A stretch of 64,000 bases of DNA from Lamellibrachia satsuma (Eukaryota; Annelida; Polychaeta; Sabellida; Siboglinidae), in NCBI GenBank assembly GCA_033239005.1, contig BSQZ01000052.1, forward strand, positions 633,001-697,000. Direction: 5' to 3'. Each line of letters starts with the position of its first letter. Position 1 is the first letter of the stretch. The position numbers and the translations under genes were made by a program. Positions 26,901-38,900 of the stretch are shown here, one piece after another. Below the pieces are notes generated by a model. It did no database searches and had not been told where the DNA came from. It saw nothing but the letters and a program-made list of their open reading frames with translations.

Positions 26901-29900
26901 TATTTTGCTTTGGTCGATTAAATTTGTCTAATGTCTTGCCTATATTACCTTATATGGCATACTACATGTTAACCCACATTCGATGCTTGTGTATTACACA
27001 TGCTATGTTCCACTGTCTATGTTGACTGAGACACTCATAGAGTAACTGTTGTCTTTGCAGGAGCTTGTCAGGCACATAGAGTAACTGCAGACTGTTGTCT
27101 TTGTAAGAACTTGTCAGGCACATAGAGTAACTGCAGACTGTTGTCTTTGTAAGAACTTGTCAGGCACATAGAGTAACTACAGACTGTTGTCTTTGTAAGA
27201 ACTTGTCAGGTACATAGAGTAACTGCAGACTGTTGTCTTTGCAGGAGCTTGTCAGGCACATAGAGTAACTGCAGACTGTTGTCTTTGTAAGAACTTGTCA
27301 GGCACATAGAGTAACTGCAGACTGTTGTCTTTGTAAGAACTTGTCAGGCACATAGAGTAACTACAGACTGTTGTCTTTGTAAGAACTTGTCAGGCACATA
27401 GAGTAACTGCAGACTGTTGTCTTTGCAGGAGCTTGTCAGGCACATAGAGTAACTGCAGACCGTTGTCTTTGTAAGAACTTGTCAGGCACATAGAGTAACT
27501 ACAGACCGTTGTCTTTGTAGGAGCTTGTCAGGCACATAGAGTAACTGCAGACTGTTGTCTTTGTAAGAACTTGTCAGGCACATAGAGTAACTGCAGACTG
27601 TTGTCTTTGCAGGATCTTGTCAGGCACATAGAGTAACTGCAGACTGTTGTCTTTGTAAGAACTTGTCAGGCACATAGAGTAACTGCAGACCATTGTCTTT
27701 GTAGGAACTTGTCAGGCACATAGAGTAACTGCAGACCATTGTCTTTGTAAGAACCTGTCAGGCACATAGAGTAACTGCAGACTGTTGTCTTTGTAAGAAC
27801 TTGTCAGGCACATAGAGTAACTGCAGACTGTTGTCTTTGCAGGAACTTGTCAGGCACATAGAGTAACTGCAGACTGTTGTCTTTGTAGGAACTTGTCACC
27901 AATGAGCAGGTCCTAGCCATGATGTGCAACACCCTCCAGGACGATAATATCAATGACCAACTGAATGAGGCCATCTATGAGCCGAAGATGACAAGATCAA
28001 AGGTTAAAGAAGTCATAGAAATGGGTCAGGTAAGTTGATGTTTCTTTATGCATTTTGCATATTCCTTGTATTGTTTCTGGTGATACATTTATATGTGTCA
28101 TTGTGAACTTGTAATAGATTACTGACATCTCTGAGTCTGACTCAATATATTTTTAAAATGTAATTTTTTTGCTGTTTCAAACTTTACTGTGTTACATTCA
28201 TCCATGTCATGCAAGCTTTTATTGCAGTGTAGCTTCAAATATAATGGTTTATGAGAGGTTTTTACCACACGATAAATACCAGTGTGGGAAAAACCTGCCA
28301 ACCCTGATACTTGTACTTGTACCTACTGTTGCCAAAGATAGTTATAGTTACCATCACCATCGAGGTTGTAGTTAGTAGTAACTGTTGTTATGAAATTAAC
28401 TCTGTTGCAGTTACCATCACCATGGATACTGCCTGACTTACTGTTACCAAGGATTCTGTCTTCGTTGCTGTTGCTGTCATCGCGGATACTGTTTATTGTA
28501 TTTACCATCACCATAGATACTGTCTCTGTTGCTATTGCTGTCATCGTGGATACAGTTTATTGTAGTTGCCATCACCATGGCTACTGTTGCTGTTGCTGGC
28601 ATCATGGATACTGTTTATTGTACTTACCATCACCACGAATACTGTCTCTGTTGCTGTTGCTGTCATTATGGATACTGTTTATTGTACTTACTATCACCAT
28701 GGATACTGTCTCTGTTGCTGTCATCATGGATACTGTTTATTGTACTTACCATCACCATGGATACTGTCTCTGTTGCTGTCATCATGGATACTGTTTATTG
28801 TAGTTACCATCACCATGGATACTGTCTCCAATCAAAGGATCAAAGACAGATACAAACCCTGAGCCACATTTCTTAGAGATGACATTTTCTGAGGATGAAG
28901 AGGATGAGGAATACAAGCCGACTGAGGATGAACTGATGGTTAGAGTCTTGCACCTGTCATTTGTGTATATTGGCATCATTTTCACTTGAGAAAACAATCC
29001 TATTGTAGCATTTAATAAAGCAGTTAATAATGTGTTTATATGCATGACTGATTAGCGAGGCCAGTTCTTGCAATCATCGAAAATCTCCATAATAGTTTAC
29101 CCCAATTTTGAAACAGTGGCCAATCAACACTAGGCAGTGTACTAGTCATGACGTTTCATCAACGTCAACTGGCCTTAAGAGCTACAACATAAATAAATGT
29201 GGAACATTGAACTGTGTGTGTATTTCCCATCAGGCATACTCAGACGTTGGGACACCCGTTCCCTTGCCTTTGACTTCCCAGGAGGAGGACACAGCAGACA
29301 TGAGTGCACTCAAGTCTGACGACGACTCGCATGTGAGTGGGAATGTGAGAGATGACAAGTGTATGTTATACAGACTATTATTGGTTTTCCCAAGTGACTA
29401 AAAGTGAATAACTACTTGGTTTTTTACCAACCTACAGCACCATTTTTGTCAGACCATACAACTTTTTTTGGAGAAAATCCACTTGGGATATGCTCCCCAT
29501 AATTTGTCACCCAAACAAACCACATTCAGTCTTCGTACACCAGGGGTCTTTCCATATGATGTGAACCAGCACCTAGAAATTAAATACTATATGTAGCACG
29601 CATGTTATAGTCTGCAACTGTGCCCTTTTGCCCTGTTCATAACCTCTTTTTCGATACTTCCCAAAAGAAGTTGAGATGGCCTTGGAATGAACAGGTCTGC
29701 CAGGGGGTGAAGTGTAAAGCGCTTTGAGCAGTCCTATGGACCGGATACCGCGCTATATAAGAACATACCTTTACTTTTACTTTACTTTTTCAGGATTCAA
29801 ATAAACTCTTGAAAGTGTGTACCTTCTAAGAAATCACTGGCACCTTCTTCATATGCCATGATCCCACAAATACACTAATGATCTGTCCCCATATGCCATG

Positions 29901-32900
29901 ATCCCACAAATAAAATAATGATCTGTCCCCATATGTCATACCAACAAGAAAGCAAATATGATCTGTGTAAACCATGTTACTTGCTTCCAGTCTGGAGCCT
30001 GTGACACAGCCACCATTGCGTTGCGGACCCGCTCCAAGCTGCCACTACAGGACACGCCGCTTGAACAGATAGAGCTGGGCTTTGTGGCTCCCGACATCTC
30101 GGCAGACATGTACGACACCTACTGCGACGACTCAGACTGGAAGAACTTCCTCTTTAGCATTGTGAAATTTGATGGTAATTTGCTCTTTCTTTTTTCATTG
30201 TTGGTTATCTGTGTGTCTCAGTGTTCGTTTTAGTTGAAAACCTGTGACTTTATTGCCACTGCACGACTGACATTCATTTTCTGAAATTAGTGTTAATTAA
30301 TGATGAAAAAGTAGTCTCAATCATACTGTATTTATGTTGATAGTTTTGTTGTAATTGCATCATGCTTATGAATCAATCAACGATTTTGATCACAACAAAT
30401 GTGTTTTGGTGGATACCATGAAATGACAAAGGGTCATGTGGGCTTTGCTAAGAATGGTGGATATAGAGATGTGTTTGGATGGGATCTGTTGATTTGTCTG
30501 GCAGTCAGCATAGCTTGGTGTGTGTTGTATGAGTTGTGTTTGGGTGAGACCTGTTCACTTGCCTGTCAATCAGCCTGACTTGGTGTGTGTTGTATGAGTT
30601 GTGTTTGGGTGAGACCTGTTCACTTGCCTGTCAGTCAGCCTGGCTTGGTGTGTTTTGTATGAGGTATGTTTGGGTGAGACCTGTTCACTTGCCTGTCAGT
30701 CAGCCTGGCTTGGTGTGTTTTGTATGAGATGTGTTTGGGTGAGACCTGTTGAGTTGCCTGTCAATCAGCCTGGCTTGGTGTGTTTTGTATGAGATGTGTT
30801 TGGGTGAGACCTGTTGAGTTGCTTGTCAATCAGCCTGGCTTGGTGTGTGTTGTATGAGATGTGTTTGGATGAGACCTGTTCACTTGCCTGTCAATCAGCG
30901 TGGCTTGGTGTGTGTCATGAGCAGCGAGACAGGACGTCAATGACAGTCTGGACGACGAGGCTGACCCTGAGTACAACTTCCTGGCCGAGGTGGAGAAGGA
31001 GGAGATTGACGTGGAGGACTTCCGCAATGACAGAGATGTCCGAGTGACAAGTAAGTGTCCGGCTCACACTTGTCGTGTCCTCATGCAAGGGAGTTGGTAG
31101 AATTGAATGAGCCGCTTCATTGACGCTTTTGTCATGACTTATGTGGTTGAGAGATGGAGTCTACGACAGGTTAGACATTTACCCCCTGTGTGGGATCTTT
31201 TATATCCTCTGGTACAGACACCAGGTAGACATGAACAGTGGCTTGTCTCTTCTGAAAGACAGGTAACGTTTTTTATTTACCTTTATAAATTGTATAAAAG
31301 GGGAATTTGACAGATCATTAAATAAAATAATTAATAATTAATTGAAAAACATTATATTTCACCTCTAAAGGTGAAGATAACTGCTGTAAAGTGATCTCTA
31401 TTTTATTGTCGTAAAACTGGCGTATTTTATTTCATCACCAAATTGTGTATTAAAAAAATATTAAGCGAAAACGATCGCTATGGTAACATGGATATAATTT
31501 TTAACCAGCCTAGATGTCGTAAACATAAATAAATCCAGTCTCTCATAAAACAGTCATTCAGTTAAGCAATGAGAATTGATGTATATTCCGTTTAATCCTG
31601 CGTGATTGTCAGAGAAGGAACTGAATGAGTTGATGGATGAGGTATTTGAGGCGTACGGAGCTGGACATGATCAGCCGCCCAACAAGAAGACCGCCAAGGA
31701 CACGGCCAAGACAAAAAGACAGAAAGGCAACAAAGAGAGCTCTTCTGCAGAAACTGGGCCACAACTCAAGTAAGCTGCAATCTTCATGTGTATAAGAGTG
31801 TCTAATATTATCAAGTTAAAACATGCCCATATTCTTATCAGTTTCTTTGACATGTATTTGCATTGAAGTGAAAGTGATTGTTGATGAGTGCTAGGTGTGT
31901 GCAGCCAATTGTTGACAGTAAAAAGTGATAGTTGATGAGTGCTAGGTGTGTGCAGCCAATTGTTGACTGTAAAAAGTGATAGTTGATGAGTGCTAGGTGT
32001 GTGCAGCCAATTGTTGACAGTAAAAAGTGATAGTTGATGACTGCTAGGTGTGTGCAGCTAATTGTTGACAGTAAAAAGTGATAGGTGGTGAGTGCTAGGT
32101 GTGTGCAGCCAATTGTTGACAGTAAAAAGTGATAGTTGATGACTGCTAGGTGTGTGCAGCTAATTGTTGACAGTAAAAAGTGATAGGTGGTGAGTGCTAG
32201 GTGTGTGCAGCCAATTGTTGACAGTAAAAAGTGATAGTTGATGAGTGCTAGGTGTGTGCAGCCAATTGTTGACAGTAAAAAGTGATAGTTGATGACTGCT
32301 AGGTGTGTGCAGCCAATTGTTGACAGTAAAAAGTGATAATTGATGAGTGCTACGTGTGTGCAGCCAATTGTTGACAGTAAAAAGTGATAGTTAATGAGTG
32401 CTAGGTGTGTGCAGCCAATTGTTGACAGTAAAAAGTGATAGTTAATGAGTGCTAGGTGTGTGCAGCCAATTGTTGACAGTAAAAAGTGATAGTTAATGAG
32501 TGCTAGGTGTGTGCAGCCAATTGTTGACTGTAAAAAGTGATAATTGATGAGTGCTAGGTGTGTGCAGCCAATTGTTGACTGTAAAAAGTTATAGTTGATG
32601 AGTGCTACGTGTGTGCAGCCAATTGTTGACTGTAAAAAGTGATAGTTAATGAGTGCTAGGTGTGTGCAGCCAATTGTTGACTGTAAAAAGTGATAGTTGA
32701 TGACTGCTAGGTGTGTGCAGCCAATTGTTGACTGTAAAAAGTGATAGTTAATGAGTGCTAGGTGTGTGCAGCCAATTGTTGACAGTAAAAAGTGATAGCC
32801 AATTGTTGACAGTAAAGAGTGATAGTTGATGAGTGTGGTATGGGCAGGTTTGTAGGTGATTTGCCGTCGGTGAAAGGTGCTCAGTCCAAAGCTGACGAAT

Positions 32901-35900
32901 CAAAGCCCAAGGACACCAGCGCTGTGCCGCTAGTGACAGATGAAGAGAAGATACAGATACAAGACCAGATGAGAAAGGTGTCATTATGAGTCTAAATCAG
33001 CAAACTTTTGTATGAGAAGATATATGTTCCCCTATCTCTTTGGTGTATTTCTCGGAACAAGTAATTAATTTTTCAAATTACCATGGGGAATGTGTTGTGA
33101 AGTGGCTATCTAACAGGTCAGTTAAATGTGGCAGGCCTTTTCTTGCAAGCAAAAGATGACCATTATGATCTGCTTAATATTTTATATGCAGTTTAAGGTG
33201 CTTGGGTCAACTTGTGCATAATTTGATTTCTTAATTTTTTTCCTCATAACATGCCAGGAAATATTAAATTGAAAGTGGAAATGGCATTTCCATTACAATT
33301 TAATTGGCTTCTGATATCAGTTTGCCTTTTGATGTCAGAAACTGTGACAACTGTGCCAGTTTTCAACGGCAGTTAAAGACCTAACAGTTCCAACAGGTGT
33401 CCTCCACCTGAGTGAACATATACTTACCAGTATTAATTGTATTCAATTACTTTATTATTATTTCAATGCGTATATACTTTAATTAATTATTTTAATTACT
33501 CAATTCCATGTGCACTTTTAGTTGTATTGTCCTCAATAAAATTTATTATTTTAGCAAAAATATTTTTTTTTTATTATTGACCCCAAGTCTGACTGATACT
33601 GCCTGTCCAGTGCCTGTCCAGTGCATGTCAGTGGCTTGATGTGTTTCAGCATGTCCAGCTGTTGACTCAGACCTACGTCCAAGCGGGCAGCCGACCTGAA
33701 CTCACCGACCTCACCGACCTGGCTCGACTCTTTCTGGCGAGTAGGATCTCAGACCACAGTCACTTTTGGCATTGGTGGCCATGATAGTGTTTCTGAGGAC
33801 CCTTAAAAAAATTTTTTCCAGTGATTTTCTTTAAAAAAAATTCCACAGCATATTATACATGTAACACCCAAAGCTGATCCCCCTCAATTTCGACCCAGCC
33901 CGATAACTGATTTTGAAATGACAATTGTGGTTCTCAATGAAGAAGCAAGAACTGTGTCCACTGCCTGGCTGTCATTAGTTGTGTCTCAGTAATCCTGACC
34001 CTGTCACCTTGTGTCACACAGATGGAGTTGAAAGCTCTTGGTGACAAGGCCAAGTTGCCCCATGGTATGACATCCTTCCTCAACCCACCCAATCTTCTCG
34101 CAGCATTGGAGGTTGTCGGTCAACCACTGCCTCACCCTGATGAGATGTGCAATGAAGACTTGAAGCGACTAATGGTGGCCAACTTTGTACCAAAGAACAG
34201 TGAGTGCACAGTGGAGACAATGTCCTACTTAGCTTAGATAGGTAGTTTTTTTTATTTCCATGCATTTATTATGTAAGTAGTAATTTTAAGCCATGTTCAC
34301 AACCAACATTAAACATGTGAATGTGTGTAATGTTTAATGCACAGAGTTCCAAATGTGTTGATTGGTTTTAGTTCCTATTGAGGAGAGAAAGACTGAGTGT
34401 GTTGACCACTTCTAGACACCATTTATTAGTTCTAAGCTTAGGTCACTTATTGAAAACAAAATATATGCATGTTATAAATGGTCTGTGCAGTCTTTGAACT
34501 GTGCAATCTGTGGTATTGGTTTGAAGCTTCTGTTCTTCTTTGTTGCTCCCTTTATAAAGGGGTGAGTCTAGTTCATGTACTGCTGCACCGCCCCAGCTGT
34601 TATCCCTTTCCTTGCTCCCTTTATAAAGGGGTGAGACTAGTTCATGTACTGCTGCACCGCCCCAGCTGTTATCCCTTTCCTTGCTCCCTTTATAAAGGGG
34701 TGAGACTAGTTCATGTACTCCTGCACCGCCCCAGCTGTTATCCCTTTCCTTGCTCCCTTTATAAAGGGGTGAGACTAGTTCATGTACTCCTGCACCGTCC
34801 CAGCTGTTATCTCTTTCCTTGCTCCCTTTATAAAGGGGTGAGTCTAGTTCATGTACTCCTGCACCGCCCCAGCTGTTATCTCTTTCCTTGCTCCCTTTAT
34901 AAAGGGGTGAGTCTAATTCATGTACTCCTGCACCGCCCCAGCTGTTATCCCTTTCCTTGCTCCCTTTATAAAGGGGTGAGACTAGTTCATGTACTGCTGC
35001 ACCGCCCCAGCTGTTATCCCTTTCCTTGCTCCCTTTATAAAGGGGTGAGACTAGTTCATGTACTCCTGCACCGCCCCAGCTGTTATCCCTTTCCTTGCTC
35101 CCTTTATAAAGGGGTGAGACTAGTTCATGTACTGCTGCACCGCCCCAGCTGTTATCCCTTTCCTTGCTCCCTTTATAAAGGGGTGAGACTAGTTCATGTA
35201 CTGCTGCACCGCCCCAGTTGTTATCCCTTTCCTTGCTCCCTTTATAAAGGGGTGAGACTAGTTCATGTACTCCTGCACCGCCCCAGCTGTTATCCCTTTC
35301 CTTGCTCCCTTTATAAAGGGGTGAGACTAGTTCATGTACTCCTGCACCGTCCCAGCTGTTATCTCTTTCCTTGCTCCCTTTATAAAGGGGTGAGTCTAGT
35401 TCATGTACTCCTGCACCGCCCCAGCTGTTATCTCTTTCCTTGCTCCCTTTATAAAGGGGTGAGTCTAATTCATGTACTCCTGCACCGCCCCAGCTGTTAT
35501 CCCTTTCCTTGCTCCCTTTATAAAGGGGTGAGACTAGTTCATGTACTCCTGCACCGCCCCAGCTGTTATCCCTTTCCTTGCTCCCTTTATAAAGGGGTGA
35601 GACTAGTTCATGTACTCCTGCACCGCCCCAGCTGTTATCCCTTTCCTTGCTCCCTTTATAAAGGGGTGAGACTAGTTCATGTACTGCTGCACCGCCCCAG
35701 CTGTTATCTCTTTCCTTGCTCCCTTTATAAAGGGGTGAGTCTAGTTCATGTACTACTGCACCGCCCCAGCTGTTATCCCTTTCCTTGCTCCCTTTATAAA
35801 GGGGTGAGACTAGTTCATGTACTCCTGCACCGCCCCAGCTGTTATCCCTTTCCTTGCTCCCTTTATAAAGGGGTGAGACTAGTTCATGTACTGCTGCACC

Positions 35901-38900
35901 GCCCCAGCTGTTATCTCTTTCCTTGCTCCCTTTATAAAGGGGTGAGTCTAATTCATGTACTCCTGCACCGCCCCAGCTGTTATCCCTTTTCTTAATAATA
36001 ATAATAATTTTATTAAAATGGCAACTATAGCAGTTGAATTATACAATTGGCACAGTAAAACAACCAATGATAATAAATTAATTAAGACAAAAATATGACT
36101 TAAAATATAAAAACTTAAAAGGTGCATGTATATCATGTTTAAAGTTATGTTTGTATATAAACAAGGTAAATATGAAGGACATAATCATAAATTAAAACTT
36201 AAAAGTTGCTCCCTTTATAAAGGGGTGAGACTAGTTCATGTACTGCTGCACCGCCCCAGCTGTTATCCCTTTCCTTGCTCCCTTTATAAAGGGGTGAAAC
36301 TAGTTCATGTACTGCTGCACCGCCCCAGCTGTTATCCCTTTCCTTGCTCCCTTTATAAAGGGGTGAGACTAGTTCATGTACTGCTGCACCGCCCCAGCTG
36401 TTATCCCTTTCCTTGCTCCCTTTATAAAGGGGTGAGACTAGTTCATGTACTCCTGCACCACCCCAGCTGTTATCCCTTTCCTTGCTCCCTTTATAAAGGG
36501 GTGAGGCTAGTTCATGTACTACTGCTGACCTGCCCACGTCATCTGGTTTCCTACTATTCTTTCCATTCTAGGCTGAACTGCCTCCCAATCTCTTCCCATG
36601 GGTCATTCATCCTCCTATCTCCCATTTTTTTAAGTCATGCTGAGACAACAGAATCGACTGTGTAGATTAGTTGTGTATCCAGGATGATGTAAACTATGTT
36701 TGTCTTGCAGTGTACGAAGTGTACGGTCTGAACTACGAACAGATGGAGGTCTTCATGACTAGTACAGTGTTCATGTTTCCTCAAATGTTGCCCGAGTGTT
36801 GTTTGCTGCATTGTGACCATCCAGGCAAGAAGCGGGTGCTCTTCTCCCAGGCGGAGGACAAGTAGGTGTCATTCACCCATCACTGTCATTTTTCTCCTGT
36901 ATTGTCTACTTGTTTTGTCTGGTTTGGTCAAGCTGTTAGAAAGCTCTGCAAATGTGTGTTCAGTATAAAAAGATTTTGTTAACTGATATTTAGATGTTAT
37001 TAACATCTGGATTGAGATGAAGGTACGTTGTCATGAGCACATATCTTGGCATATTCGCCTCATAAGAGAATGTTTTTATTAATTCTCTTGCAAACATAGA
37101 TAATGATATCGTTAAGATGGTAACAGTAATTTTAGTGCATTGAAATGAAAACATTTGTGTACACTGCACATAGTCTGTTTTGATTCTGTGAATCGAATGA
37201 CTTTCCCAACAACAGTGCTAATTTTACATTATTGCACCCACCAAAACGCCGGATAGGTTTCACGGTTAACATCATCTTGTGCAGTTCTACATCCTGTTCT
37301 TGGTTCTTTATTGCAGTTTGTTGGCAATGGGCATAGAACAGTTTGGCCATCTGCCCAACAAGTATGCGTTTATAGAACAGTACATGCTGCCTACCAAGAA
37401 GAAACAACAACTCCGTTACAGACTCAAGAATCTAAAGGCTGATCGCACAACTGGAGAGAACACCATCAAGGTGAACATTGATCCTTGTAACTGACTTTGA
37501 TGGTTCTGAAGTGTAGCTGAAGTAACAGTCGTGTAGCTGAAGTGACAGTCATGTAGCTGAAGTGATAATCTTGTAGCTGAAGTGACTGTCGTGTAGTTGA
37601 AGTGACAGTCATGTACTTGAAGTGACAGTTGTCTAGTTGAAGTGACAGTCATGTCGCTGAAGTGACAATTGTGTAGTTGAAGTGACAGTCATATAACTGA
37701 AGTGACAGTTATGTAATTGAAGTGACAGTCATGTAGTTGAAGCGTCAGTCATGAAGTTGAAGTGACAGTCATGAAGTTGAAGTAACAGTCATGTAGCTGA
37801 AGTGACAGCCATGTTGTTGAAGTGACAGTCATGTGATGATATGTCCTGGTAGCTGAAGTGGTGCTCATTACAATGAAGTTAAGACTTATTTAGCTGAAGT
37901 GACGATCCTGTAACAGAAGTGAATGTTGATGGTCCATGCAGTTGTAAATGAAAGAGTGTATATATTCTATTGTTTTTCCCCACAGTACTTATCAAAACAC
38001 AATCAGCTGCCTGAGTTCCCACGCTATCTTGAATTGGAGGACCTGGAGGATGTGGTGCGCCCACAGGACCGAGACCCGGACCTTCTGCCCGTGTGGTGCA
38101 AAGCGTTCCTTGCCACTCGACTTAACCACGAGTCCAACTGCCAGACAGAGTTGACAGGCGTCACCGGATGGGTGAGTTGACAGGTGTCACTGGATGGGTA
38201 AGTTGACAAATGTCACAGGATGGGTGAGTTGACGGGTGTCACTGGATGGGTGAGTTGATGTGTTTCACTGGATGGGTGAGTTGAAAATCTGATCTGGTGG
38301 AAGGGGGAAAACTGATATTCGTCATTTTGGTAAGTATTGTAGTTATAAGCTCGCCCACTGTGCAATAAAAGATAATATATACGTGCAATAATAATAACAC
38401 ATGATGTTTACGTAATACAATTTTTTTTCCCAGGTTCAGGTTGGGTCGGTGGCGCCACCTACTGCCAGTACTCCTGTTGTAGAGAAGGAAGAGACACAAG
38501 AGAAGAAGACGCCTGCTGCTCCATCGAGGTACTAGTGTCGTTTAGTCCTGTTAGTGAATGAGCAGTGTTGATTGGATATCAGAAAGTATTCGTTCTCACA
38601 GAGGACAATGAATGAATGGAACAAATAATCTACTGATTGTATAAATGCTAGCAACATAAATATGTTTAAAAACAAAATTAATAAACGTCTCAGAAGGGCG
38701 GGTTTGACAAAAAAATGTTGGACTTGCGATGAGTCAGTTGCTTCCTCGCTTCCACTTGCCATGCAAGATAAAAATGATGAAAATCTGGTGCAGTTTTCCC
38801 TGTCTTGTTGCAAATGATATTGTGCACCCAGTATATTGTAAAAATGGTTGGGCTCTTCATAAGTCATCGACTTCCTTGTCCACTTGCCATCCGGAGTTGT

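Noticed and set aside
33737..33745. Canonical GT donor at 33741 for GON4L exon 10
   Set aside because: It would leave phase 1 while exon 11 needs phase 0, and would break the conserved residue order; the GC donor at 33737 fits both.
34478..35995. 505-codon open frame with a 23-residue repeat
   Set aside because: It is the 69-bp minisatellite read in one frame; it lies in a GON4L intron and is interrupted by an insertion.
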